Assembly (NCBI GenBank): GCA_028386065.3
Contig: JAKUCV010005653.1
Location: 144,171 to 208,170 of the forward strand
Reading direction: 5' to 3'
Source: Turnera subulata
Lineage: Eukaryota > Streptophyta > Magnoliopsida > Malpighiales > Passifloraceae
DNA length: 64,000 nt
The notes under the pieces were generated by a model. The model searched no databases. It was not told the DNA's origin and worked only from the letters and a program-made list of their open reading frames with translations. Both the position numbers and the translations under genes were made by a program. This document shows, in pieces, positions 35,067 through 45,270 of this stretch; position 1 is the stretch's first letter; every line of letters begins with the position of its first letter.

Positions 35067-35497
35067 GAGATAAATGTTTTTTTTGTCCTTTAACTTTGTC
35101 AATTTCTCAAGAGTTGTCCCTAATCTTTTTTTTGATGTTTTTTTTGTCCCTCAACCTCTCGAGTGTCCGTCCTTTTTACCTTCCTTAGTAGGTAACCCAC
35201 TCAGTGAGAGACACGTGGCGCCACGTAGACTGTGGGTCCCACTGTGCTCGAATTTTTTAATATTATCCCTCTTTTTTCTTCCTATTTCATTTTCTAATTC
35301 CTTTAGAAAATCGAAAAAGTAATATTGCTAATAGAAAAAACAGAAAAAATTATGGTTTAATTAATTCGAAATAAAAAAGGACGGAGACTCGAGACATTTA
35401 TGAGGTTGAGGGACAAAAAAACGTCAAAAAAAAAAAAGATTAGAGACAACTCTTGAGAAATTAACAAAGTTAAAGGACAAAAAAAAAATTTATCTCC
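35067..35497. mobile_element. Mutator-like MITE, MULE-1 (431 bp)
   Basis: Arms of about 100 bp pair almost perfectly (GAGATAAAT...TTTTTGTCC against the right end). A 9-bp duplication AAGTTTTAC lies at 35,058-35,066 and 35,498-35,506. The 9-bp TSD with long TIRs is diagnostic of Mutator-like elements. The centre (35,200-35,240) contains GACACGTGGCGCCACG. No transposase. Confidence 0.85.
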
Positions 35498-35715
35498 AAG
35501 TTTTACTATGCTCTAGAAGAGCATATATTTAAACTCCGAAAGAGTACAAGTTTTACCATGCTCTAGAAGAGCAAATATTTAAGCACTGGAAGAGCACAAG
35601 TTTTACTATAGACTAATATGCTCTGAAAGAGCACAAGTTCTAGTATACTCTAGAAGAGCATATATTTACACTCTGGAAGAGTATGAATTTTATTATACTC
35701 CTGAAGAGTAAATTT
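35498..35715 (+). repeat. hairpin minisatellite ATGCTCT-AGA-AGAGCAT
   Basis: Eight units here plus one at 35,041 (split off by MULE-1), spaced 22-35 bp. The best unit (35,508-35,524) is a 7-bp stem with a 3-nt loop. Variants include ACTCT-gga-AGAGT (35,670-35,682), with both arms changed, and GCTCT-gaa-AGAGC. It lies in the Copia-A protease/pre-integrase interval. Confidence 0.75.
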
Positions 35716-35719
35716 TTTT

Positions 35720-36029
35720 TCCTACTTACATTAATATAAAAGGAAATTTTGTTGAAGTATCAAAGGAATTTATTAATATTCGTTTCAAACGGATAATACG
35801 TTGAGACAATAAGTGAAAGAGATGTTAAATATCTCTATATTACGCACAAAAGTTACTGCCGCAGGTAACAAACAAATTATGGAAAGATTACCTGCGTTAT
35901 CATTTTGATTGTACTACATAAATATTCTAGTCATTGAAAGTTACCATATCCAGCCATAAGTTGGAATGCACTAGTCTGAAGCTAGCAATTCTAAGTTATT
36001 AAAATACATAGTTTGCACAGCCCGAAGGT
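35720..36029 (+). pseudogene. Copia-A GAG-pre-integrase remnant, part 1
   Basis: A decayed frame reads KYLYIT...KQIMERLPALSF, like the Copia pre-integrase block. It is interrupted by a solo LTR after the aaggt target and continues at 37,732. Confidence 0.5.
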
Positions 36030-37726
36030 TGTTGGGTTAAGGTAATTAACATGTGCATTAGTGATTAATTAATTAGCCAATTAGTGCTAATTGATATTTT
36101 AATCTAATTACCTAACCATGTGCTTAATTGGTTTTGATTAATGACAAACTAGGTTTATGAATATTTTAATCCACCACCCAAATCCTTGAATTAAATAATA
36201 AAATCAGATTTTATAAGGTTTGAGGTTAGTGGGATTGGTATGTATGCTAGTGGTATTATTTTAATGGGTTTTAGTCTCTTTCATGCCCTTGGACCACATT
36301 GGTTTTCTTACAACTTTGAGGCAAATGTTGGAGAATCTCCTAGACCCTATAAACCGGAAATCTAGCATGATTCAACTTAGAAAATATTTGTTTATTGATC
36401 TGGACAGGAGTTAGAAAGATTCATCTCGATTTAGCCCAAACATAGGACCATCAAACCTAGGTATCTGTCCAACTTGTGCTGATTTTCTGGAACTTTGAGG
36501 CAACTTGTTGGAGGCGCTTCCGTACTCTATAAACCTGGTATCTAGCTTCGTTTAACTCAAAAAATGTTGGACTAAGAATCTGGGTAGGTCTCACAACGGA
36601 TAGATTCGAATCTGACTAACCTAGGATCATTAAACATAGGTGTCCAGCATGTGGTTGGTCCATCGAGCAGGGGCTGATTTTCTTTAACATTGGGACCATT
36701 TGTTGATGACGCTCCCATAATCCATAAATCTGGAACCTAGCCTACTCTAACTCAGAAAATGTTTAAATAAAGATCTGGGCAGGTTTGACAACGGATATAT
36801 TCGAATCTAGTCAACCTAGGATCATCAAACCTAGGAGTCTACTAAGCTTTGGCTGACTTTCTTGTACTTTGGAGCCTCTGTTGGAGGCGCTCCTATGAGC
36901 ACAAAACCCGCAAGTTTGTTTCTCTCTGTTCTGCAGGTGTTTGTTTAAAGGACTGCAAAGCTCTCACAACGACTCATTCTGATTCAGTCCAACTTAATAG
37001 ATTCAAACCTAGGCACCGGCTCAGCATATGCAGACCACTTTCTGGAATTAGAGTGATGAACGTTTTGGAGCCAATGATGCCAAATCTCGAGGTAGCAGAA
37101 AGTGACAGCTAGCCGTTGGATGATGAGGCTACCACTTCTCCCAGCCTCTATAAATTGAAGGAAGACTAAAGAACTCAAGCGAGAGCTGCTATTACGAAGT
37201 CTTGACATCATACTACTTGAGTTATACTTGCAGTTCTCCAAAAGAGCCTAAATTGAGTGTTATCTATAAGGCTAAAGAGTTTAGCTTAATTGTACATCTT
37301 CTTGACATTGTCATTGAAGATTCCTTGCTGTGAGATCAGAAACACCTTAGTGGGAACTTGGGATTAGTTTGCTAAGGTGGGATTCAACAAACCAGGGAGG
37401 TTTGTGGTGAGTGATAGGTTTGAGCTTAGCCTAGGAAAAAGTTTGTAAAAGGTTGTGGTTGAACCCGTAAAAGCCACGGTATAGTGAAGGTTAGAAATCT
37501 CAAGGTGGACTCCTTGAGTAGTGGATGTAGTCCTTAGTGGCGAACCACTCTAAATTGCTGCGCCAATCTCTCTAACCTTTCTCTCTTAAGTGTGTATTAG
37601 TGTGTGCATTTAGTGCTCATAATCTGCAGACCCGAGTCCAAAAAGGATTTGGCATCAATCGTGCCAAACCAGTGATTAATCGAAAAGGGGCTAATTCACC
37701 CCCCTCTCAGCCAAATTGGGCCTACA
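36030..37726 (+). mobile_element. solo LTR (1,697 bp), SIRE-like
   Basis: TGTTGGGTTAAGG...TTGGGCCTACA flanked by AAGGT at 36,025-36,029 and 37,727-37,731. The CTAATTCACCCCCCTCTCAG string near its end is typical of SIRE/Maximus LTRs, and Copia-B has a similar one. With no internal region it arose by LTR-LTR recombination. Confidence 0.85.
36300..36890 (+). repeat. about 180-190 bp tandem repeat inside the solo LTR
   Basis: Three to four diverged units with anchors (TTTGAGGCAA...TTGTTGGAGG-like) near 36,316, 36,495, 36,689 and 36,868. Each includes CCTAGGATCATCAAACCTAGG-like text, itself a near-palindrome. Confidence 0.7.
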
Positions 37727-37731
37727 AAGGT

Positions 37732-37785
37732 GACACTAACTCAGAGTTGGCTTATGGATTTATTATTTGGCATGATCGGGGTTGA
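37732..37785 (+). pseudogene. Copia-A GAG-pre-integrase remnant, part 2
   Basis: The frame ends GFIIWHDRG, matching the FIIWHDRLGHPG block that starts the Copia GAG-pre-integrase zinc domain. A stop follows directly. Confidence 0.65.
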
Positions 37786-38439
37786 ACTTCTTTTGATTTT
37801 TCTGCATTTTTTCCTTGAAATTTATTGATGGGATGCACTATAGCTCACCTATTAAATTTTTCATCACGGAAAAATAACATTAAAAACCGAATAAACAAAC
37901 AATATTATAATAATAGACTTTTATTAGCCCGCATTAATTAATAAGTTAGGTAATAAATATATAGTACTAAATTTTAATAAAGGATTTTACTGTAGAGTAA
38001 AATAATACATATTATATTTTATATAGAAAATTTTGATCCAATATTACCTTAATTTCTTTTTAAAAAAATAAACGAAACCAAATAAAGATTAATTGTTTGA
38101 GAGGAACAGTATTAATTGTTTGGGTTTAAAAAAAATATTAAATATTTTATTTGACCTAAGGGAGGTGGCAGAAATTATGTTTTTATATAAAGTATTTACT
38201 TCTAGTCTATTAAATTTTATCACGAGATATGTTTTACTATATATATATATGTAGTGGGAATAGGGATTGTGAGAAAAAGTAAAGAAGATATTTATCACCA
38301 AAATAAAAAAAATAAAAAATAAGCAAAAAAGAAATAAAATGAGAATAATTGTTACAGTTTAAAAGATAACAATAAGCAAAGAACATAAACTTGAAATAGC
38401 AAAATAAAAAAAAAAATCAATGGATTCTGATTAGAATGG
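37786..38439. other. AT-rich DNA, no gene seen
   Basis: Decayed AT-rich sequence with short (TA)n near 38,238-38,250. Presumed remains of Copia-A or intergenic DNA. Confidence 0.4.
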
Positions 38440-41206
38440 TTGATGGGAAAATTGGCAAAAAAAGAAAAAAAAAGTATATCCTTTTGGAGAATTAGGTGGA
38501 CACATTACATCCATGTGTATATATGGCCCCGCATGCTACTAATCTAGGCTTTTTATCCAACCGACCCAAAACCCCGCCGGAAAACCCACCCGCAACCAGT
38601 TTAAATTTTAAAAAAGCACATACAATTTCTTAATAATAATAATAAGACAAAATTTTATGATGATGATGATGATGATAAAAATAAAATAAATAAAGAGTAT
38701 GATCAAATTTGAACCTTCAAAAATACAAAAAAATTTAAAATAAATGTCTATTCTTAAGTCATTTTCTGATTGTATGATTAAATTTTAAAAATTTAAACAA
38801 ATAATATCGTAATGATGACATAAGATTCTCACTTAGATTTAATTTTATATTATAAATTAATTCTAAAACTATTTAAAAAGGAAAAATAAAGGGTAAATCA
38901 CATATATAGGATTCGTACTATTTCAAAAGTATCTTTTGGGGGGTCTGTACTATTTTTTTCCCCTTTAATGGGTCTATACTCTTATTTTTCATTCCTTTTA
39001 GGGGTCTCGGGCAGTCCACGTCACCAGTGGGGCTGCCAGAGACCCCCTAAAAGAAATGAAAAATAAGAGTACAGGCCCGTAAAAGGGACAAGAAATAGTA
39101 CAGACCCTCTAACGATACTTTTGAAATAGTACGGACCCTATAACTTCTTGTCCAAAACTAGTAACTCATTATGGCCATTTTCTTGTTCTCGGTCATTTTC
39201 CCTAGGGGTTAGTACATCAGTTTTCTGCTATTTTTCAAATTTCAAGATAAGAATGAAGGCTGATACTATCCTTTATACCATGTTAAAATAAGAACGGGGA
39301 AAAGAATTTGAACCAAAACGAATTCCAGACGAGAAGTTATGGCCATTTTCGAATTTACAGCACTAGTTTTAGGCGAATTTTTCAAATTTTGAGCTAAGTG
39401 TGGAGACTGGTACTATCCATTAGTCCATGTTAAAATAAGAATGAGGAAAAAAATTTGAACCAAAACGAGTTCCGAACAGGATGTTATGGCCATTTTCAAC
39501 TTTACGGTAGTTTCCCTACAGGTTGTACATGAGTTTTTTTTCCGAGTAAATTGCATATATAGGGTCCGTACTATTTCAAAAGTATTGTTTAGGGGTCTGC
39601 ACTAATTCTTGTCCCTTTGACGGGTTTGTACTCTTATTTTTTGTTCCTTTTAGGGGTCTCGGGCAGTCCTTCTGATGACGTGGACTGCCCGAGACCCCTA
39701 AAAGGGACGGAAAATAAGAGTACAGATCCGTAAAAGGGAAAAATAAAGTATAGACCCCAAGCGATATTTTTGAAATAATACGGACCCTATATATGCGATT
39801 TACCCAAAAATAAACACAATTTTTTAAAAAGAATCTGCTATGCAAGCACCATCATTCCCATATATGCGCAAAAAAGAAAAAAAAAACTAAATGACATCGT
39901 GCCTATCTTCCTCTTCCTCTTCACCGCGGGCCAAGCACCACTATTACCGACGACTAAATAAACGGTGAAACCAACAACACCGTTGCCTTCCTCCTCCCAC
40001 GTCACCGACCGGTTGAGCTCGACTCCATCACAACATGCATCAACCGAGTTGAACATGACGAAGCCACCACCATCGCTACCCGATTGGAGCACTACAACAT
40101 GAGCAACAACGATTAAAATCAGCAAAAAGAATCAAAACCCCCGTATTCTTCCACCCATTTCAATCCAAGCCAAGAGGAGTAGAGGGCAACTCCTCGGCAT
40201 GACACGTCACCGCCATCATCATTCTCCTCTTCATAATCACAATTTTGCCTCTTTAGATCTCGACCTCCAGTTCTCTTCTCCTCTGCCACCTCGATCTGAT
40301 CTCCCTCCCCATCCTAATGGCCGTGGCCGTGGCTAAAATGACGACGCGCGTCAGCTCCAGAAGCACACCGGCAGTAGCCAAGGAAAATTGCACGAACCTC
40401 GAAGACGGCCTCAAAGTCTTCATATCCGAGCCTCGCCTGTCCGCTCCTCCACCGACGTCGCCGGCCACGCCAACCACCACAGGACACGCCGGACTCTTCC
40501 TCTTGCCCAACCGCATCCAACCAACCCTCTTGTGAGCTCCATCGCTGCCTCGATTCGCGCCTCTAAAGGCTCAGCATCATCTAGCAAGCGAGACATGACG
40601 AGGACGCACTGCCACTACCTCCTCCTCCTTGCCCCCACGACACCCATGGCTTCAAGAATTGGGGATTTAGGGGTTGGCTTGGAGTTGGGAGTTTTGGAGC
40701 ATTTATTTAACCTTTTACTGATCGTTTTGATAGTTTGTATTTTTTTCAATTCTTTTTGTTTTATGAATTTTTTAAAGTTTGGATTAATATATATATATAT
40801 AAAATAATATTATTATTGTTTTTTTATAGTAATAATATTATTATTGTTTATTTATTAATAAGAAGGGGTGCTTTTTAATAAATTTCAAACCGGGTACGGG
40901 TCAGGTTTCGTTTCGGTATCTGTCGAGTTTCTGGTCGGTTGGGCGAAAAACTCGGGTTGGTAGCACGTGGAGGCCACAAAGACACATGGATCTGATATGT
41001 CCACCCAACCCTTTAAAACGACGTCGTTTTAAGACAATCCTAGAAGCTCAAATTGGGCAGCCCGCCACGTCAGCAAGTACTTGACCAGGGGGATCACGAT
41101 CGGGCTGTCAGGAAAAGCCGGGGATAGATGACCGGCCAAACAGAAAGTCCGGGTACACAATTGGCCAAAACGCAAAAATGGGGGACTATGAAACCCAAAA
41201 ACCCAA
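38440..41206. mobile_element. diverged MULE-X relative, copy 1 (left end unclear)
   Basis: The right end (40,960-41,205) matches the right TIR of MULE-X copy 2, including AAAACGACGTCGTTTT (41,015-41,030), a CCACGTCAGCA block and the GGCCAAAA...CCCAAAAACCC terminus. The sub-terminal block GGTGGACACATTACATCCA at 38,500 matches 45,482 of copy 2. The left TIR is lost. A GC-rich stretch (40,120-40,680), open on both strands, may be captured host sequence, but I recognise no domain. Confidence 0.55.
38891..39805. mobile_element. compound Mutator-like element, MULE-2 (915 bp)
   Basis: Ends GGGTAAATC...GATTTACCC are flanked by perfect 9-bp repeats AAAAATAAA (38,882-38,890; 39,806-39,814). Inside, each end is itself a near-complete foldback (38,891-39,153; 39,544-39,805), built on GTACTATTTCAAAAGTATC and the GGGGTCTCGGGCAGTC core. 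They are separated by a roughly 155-bp tandem duplication (39,165-39,530). The outer TSD shows the whole moved as one unit. Confidence 0.8.
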
Positions 41207-41439
41207 TATGTATCCTAGTTTTTATTGAGAATATATAATGTAATGGATTTATTGGTTGGTGGGGAAAAATTTGGCCGAAAAAGATATTGATAAGCAATAA
41301 AATATATACTCGTAATTCATCATCTATTATGTAGAAAATTTTCTAAAGAAAAAAAAAACCAAGTGAACAAACATATATTCAAAATATTTGGTCACAAAAA
41401 TATTTGGTGCTCGTTCCTATATATAACGGAGGAATCTAG

Positions 41440-41822
41440 TTGGAATTGTAATCCAATGAACTCTAGGACTCTCTTTAATTGTTTCTAGTGAGGTGGTTGA
41501 TATTTTTATATTGAATATTAGATCATTAATTAAAATATAATAATAAAATAAATAGGGGTATTTTTGTCTTTTAATTTCCGTTCTTTTTTGTTTTTTTAGT
41601 TAGTGCTTTTATATATATAGTAAGTATAGCTAAAATATTTGGTGGAATTATAATCCGATGAACTCTAGGACTCTTTAATTGTTTCTAGTGAGGAGGTTGA
41701 TATTTTTGTGTTGACTATTAAGTCATTAATTAAAATATAATAATAAAATCAATAGGGGTGCTTTTCTTTTTCTTTTTTTTTCTAAGTTCGTGCTGTTTAT
41801 ATATAGAATATAGATATAGATA
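41440..41822 (+). repeat. 190-bp tandem duplication upstream of the ZAT gene
   Basis: Two diverged copies, about 41,440-41,628 and 41,640-41,822. Each runs from GGAATT(G/A)TAATCC through ACTCTAGGACTCT, TTTCTAGTGAGG and AAAATATAATAATAAAAT, and closes with a TATATATAG box. The second box lies about 300 bp before the ZAT ATG. Confidence 0.75.
41796..41812 (+). promoter_or_regulatory. possible TATA region of the ZAT gene
   Basis: TTTATATATAGAATATAG in the second duplicated unit is the nearest TATA-like block before 42,106. A leader of about 270 nt would follow. This is inference from position. Confidence 0.35.
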
Positions 41823-42105
41823 TATGGAAACTAGCATAATGACTTTATACACTCTCCTAATATGACTAAAGCGGATGCTTGTCACCTACTCTTTAAGTTG
41901 GGGACTACTACTACTGCTTTCACTGCGAAGCAAAATAATACCCTAACCCTCTCCGTCCGTGTCCGTCCGTTGGTTCATTCGTTGGTAGAGATAAAAGCAT
42001 CCATATACACAGAGCGAAGAAGCAGCAAAAGAGGAGGAGACAGGTTTCTGGGTTAATCTCCAGCGCCGCTATTTTTTATTTTTATTTTGTTTTCATCGGC
42101 ATTAA

Positions 42106-43149
42106 ATGGAGAAGAACAACAGAATCTGCAAGATCTGTAACAGAAGGTTTGCTAATGGCAAAGCCATGGGCGGCCATATGAGATCTCACCTAGCAAAACT
42201 ACCCCTTCCACCGAAACCATTCATCCAACCTCCGTGCTCCCCACCAAAATCACCGTCCTCCTCTTGTGCTACTAATCATCATCATCAGAAGAAGGAGCAG
42301 CCGCCCTTGCACTCCTTATCGTATCATGAAGCCCTGGCGACAAAACCCAATTTTGCTGCTCCTCTCCTCTACGATGAAAACGGGGGCGAGAGCGACGAGG
42401 AGACGGAGTCGTCCCACAGAAACCCCACGAGGCGAAGATCCAAAAGGCACCGAAAATCCTCGTCTCCGGAGGAGCAGGTAAGTTCCGTCTCTGAAATATT
42501 TGCTGAGGAAGATGTAGCTAGATGTCTTTTAATGCTTGCAAGCCATAATAAATGGATTAAAAGTGAAGAGCCAGTAGTGTTAGAAAAGAAGCAGAGACTG
42601 GATCAGGTAGGGGTAGAGGAGGAAGAAGAAGAAGATGATGATGATGATGATGATGTAGACATGTTCCCTGCAGCCCGATCCAAGCTTGCTAAGCCTAGGT
42701 ATAGATGTGAAACATGCAAGAAAGGGTTCCGATCCTATCAGGCATTAGGGGGACATAGAGCCAGTCATAAGAGGATGAAAACCCACGTGGAGGATGATGA
42801 TGATGAGGAGGAGGAATCTGAACAAGAAGGAAGCAATGGTGGTTGTGTAGTTGGTGGTGGTGGTGGTGGTGGTGATGATGATAAAGGGAGGGACGTTGTT
42901 GTTGTTGTTGTGGAGCAGAAAATGTTCAAATGCCAATTCTGTGATAAAGTATTCGAGTCTGGTCAGGCACTGGGTGGCCACAAGAAAATACATTTTTCTT
43001 ACTTGGGTGTGGTCGGGAATAATGCTACTACTAGTGCTGCTGCTGCTGCAAGCTCGCTAGTAGTTGATCATCAGCGTGATTTCTTAGATCTCAATTTGCC
43101 AGCTCCTGAAGATGACGGCGAAGTTAGCCAGGAGGAGCAACTCTCATGA
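42106..43149 (+). CDS. C2H2 zinc-finger repressor, ZAT1/4/9-like (347 aa)
   Basis: A nuclear transcription factor of the plant C1-type C2H2 family, probably a repressor in stress or developmental signalling. Single intact exon. Finger 1 is C8-C11-H24-H28 with KAMGGH instead of QALGGH. Finger 2 is C201-C204-H217-H221 and finger 3 C276-C279-H292-H296, both with the plant QALGGH motif. An L-box-like EEDVARCLLML lies at 134-144. Acidic runs are near 175-185 and 228-240. EAR motif DLNL (328-331) near the C-terminus recruits TOPLESS-type corepressors. Three fingers with one at the extreme N-terminus fit ZAT1/ZAT4/ZAT9; which one is unclear. The ATG is the first after the leader and starts directly at the finger. 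Confidence 0.93.
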   Translation: MEKNNRICKICNRRFANGKAMGGHMRSHLAKLPLPPKPFIQPPCSPPKSPSSSCATNHHHQKKEQPPLHSLSYHEALATKPNFAAPLLYDENGGESDEETESSHRNPTRRRSKRHRKSSSPEEQVSSVSEIFAEEDVARCLLMLASHNKWIKSEEPVVLEKKQRLDQVGVEEEEEEDDDDDDDVDMFPAARSKLAKPRYRCETCKKGFRSYQALGGHRASHKRMKTHVEDDDDEEEESEQEGSNGGCVVGGGGGGGDDDKGRDVVVVVVEQKMFKCQFCDKVFESGQALGGHKKIHFSYLGVVGNNATTSAAAAASSLVVDHQRDFLDLNLPAPEDDGEVSQEEQLS

Positions 43150-44342
43150 TCTATCTCTCAACACACTAACTATATATTTTATTTTATTTTTTCGACGTGC
43201 TTAGTTAATTAATTGACAATTGAGGGAGCATAGTTAATCCAAATGGCTATATTTTCTTCTTCTTTCTTTGTGAATATAGTGCTGATCATCATGCATTTAC
43301 CTGCACATGAGTTTATAGTACGGACGTATGTAGTAATGTTGTGAGGTTGATGAAAAGGCAGGCAGATATAGCTCTTCGATTCCTGCGGGACGTACTGTTC
43401 CATTTACCGGAACGCACTCCCATTTATATTTATGTATTCTGCATATATTGATGAATTATTTTGAAGTCCGATTACTGTGAGTTAATTTCTAGCTAGCTTT
43501 CTTGATCCCGGAGTAAGTAGGGCTTTTGATGATGTGAAACAAGATTGATTGGAGTACCCGAACTGTTTCTGTCCATTTCCTTTGGTTAATCTTTGTAGGC
43601 GCTACGCTCAACTGTTTTTCCTTGTTTTACTCGTTAAGTAAATCTAGACATGGAGAAAGTATATATTTTGAGGGCTATCTTTTAAAAATAAAAATAAATA
43701 ATATATCTTTGGTTTGAAAATAGGATTTAGCTAGCTAGCTTCTGTCTACCTGTTATCACCAACGCTTTTATTTAGCGGGTGCAGTTGGTGAAGCAGTCAA
43801 GTTGATGCTGCACATAGATATGTATTCCTTCTTATCCTCTCATTCCCAGCGTTCATCCAGCAGCCCCTAAAACACCATCCCCTTATAAATTATAATACTC
43901 AAAAAAGTATACATTTATACATAGCCATATTGCAGTATACTTAAAATGTTAGTTTCGTAAAAACTCTAATCAAGATAAAGAGAATTACAGTTGATCAGAA
44001 GTTCCATGCGGGCTTGAAATATTGCAACCATGTTAATTTGTTTAGCCTCAATTTTTATTTTGAGAATTGGAATGTGAAGCAGACAAATGGACATCATCTG
44101 CCACCAAACGTACAAGAGCCGTTGGTAGAATGATTGCCCAAAATGGAAGGATTGGAAGTAGTAGCCCACCTGTCGATGGCATCTACCCCCTTATCACATG
44201 TTCTAGAAATACAGAAAGGTGGAAGTATAAAAACAAAGACGAAAGCAGTAAAATATCTCTAATGAGACGACAGAACTGGGATGAATCTGCAGAATGACTC
44301 TTGATAGCTTGGATCAACACAAAATGCAGTCCGACTCAGAAA
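43150..44342. other. ZAT 3' UTR and intergenic DNA
   Basis: AT-rich. No gene or repeat boundary recognised. Confidence 0.5.
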
Positions 44343-45187
44343 TCAGTTTCTCCCCATGGAATGAGTGATGAGCAAGCTGCAGCCCATGGCGAACACTAGG
44401 GCTTCTCCATCGCGAATACTGTGGTGCGAGTGCAGATCATTCCGCAGCGATGGCATGACCCTAATGATCTCCAAGCGCCTCGTCTGAGCTGGAACCCGTA
44501 CCCCTGATGCAAGACATATCAGTATCCAAATTGAAGTAGCCTGATAGGGGAGGTGTCCAAGATTCAGGGCGTGGTACACATGTAGCAGAACTAAAAACCA
44601 CTTGAACTTGTTGGAACTGGGAAAGTAAGTCCATGGATAGTGGACAAGTTGCCCAACTGGAGAGCTATGGTCTTGAAAACTAAACTGGTTTCTAACTTTC
44701 CACATATATATGCCACATAATCACTAAGCATTTTTCCAATGTAGACCACCCTGCACTGTAGCCACCAGGTGGAGCCATTCTCCACAAGACATCAAATCTG
44801 AATCAGGTGTCAAGATAGAAAAAGGGCATCGTGAACAAACCTATTGACCCTACGAACACTTCAAAATTAAATGCATTGGGGTTGCTGGTGCAATAATATT
44901 ACACCGAGGGAAGGCATCATGAATAGGGATATGCTGAGAGACCAAGTTTGCATTTTCCATAAATGGCGCCACCAGGATCTCCAAATACCATCCGTGCCTG
45001 ACTCCCACTGTGCTATTTGAGGGTACAATGTACTTGTTGGAAATAGGACAACAACAAGGTAGAAACTAGCTGCACAATTCTGGAATTTTTCAGAAAACTC
45101 AAGAACACTGGTCGAAGAATTATGATTCTGATACCAAATGGATGTTGTATTTGTGATCAAACAACCTTGATGACTCTCAAAAAACAC
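44343..45187 (-). pseudogene. unresolved coding-like stretch (possible TMEM135-like fragment)
   Basis: Three overlapping minus-strand frames (44,343-44,705; 44,591-44,785; 44,867-45,187) have less biased composition than the flanks. One contains RRLEIIRVMPSLRNDL and GEALVFAMGCSLLI, which weakly recall the C-terminal pattern of TMEM135/Tim17-like membrane proteins. I cannot join them into one frame with confident splice sites. It could be a decayed gene or chance. Confidence 0.2.
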
Positions 45188-45270
45188 TTAGAAAAGAAAA
45201 GAATTGGTGTTTAACAAATCACTCTCAAGACCTCAATGAAGAATACTAAAAACATTCAAGCAAAAATTTC

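Larger units (their letters stand above)
19694..37785 (+). mobile_element. Copia-A internal region, broken by nested insertions
   Basis: Leader (19,694-19,737 and 28,614-29,005), gag (29,006-29,746), gag end and protease (34,652-35,066), hairpin repeat (35,498-35,715) and GAG-pre-integrase (35,720-36,029 and 37,732-37,785) lie in order on the plus strand. They are separated by a LINE, Element C, a MULE-type MITE and a solo LTR. Target duplications at each insertion show the pieces were once contiguous. No integrase core, RT or 3' LTR was recognised right of 37,785. Confidence 0.75.

Noticed and set aside
38891..39153. Stand-alone MITE at 38,891-39,153 (and another at 39,544-39,805)
   Set aside because: No TSD around either one alone; the 9-bp TSD fits only the outer ends, so both are reported as one compound element.
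40253..40807. GC-rich ORFs on both strands as a host gene
   Set aside because: Overlapping frames on both strands, no domain, inside a Mutator-like element; kept only as possible captured sequence.
42477..42484. Splice donor CAGGTAAGT within the ZAT gene
   Set aside because: The frame continues into a conserved L-box-like motif and two standard fingers; this gene class is intronless, so the motif is probably fortuitous.
42745..42993. Minus-strand 82-aa ORF opposite the ZAT gene
   Set aside because: Shadow of Asp/Glu/Gly/Val codon runs (poly Ile/Thr); no independent support.
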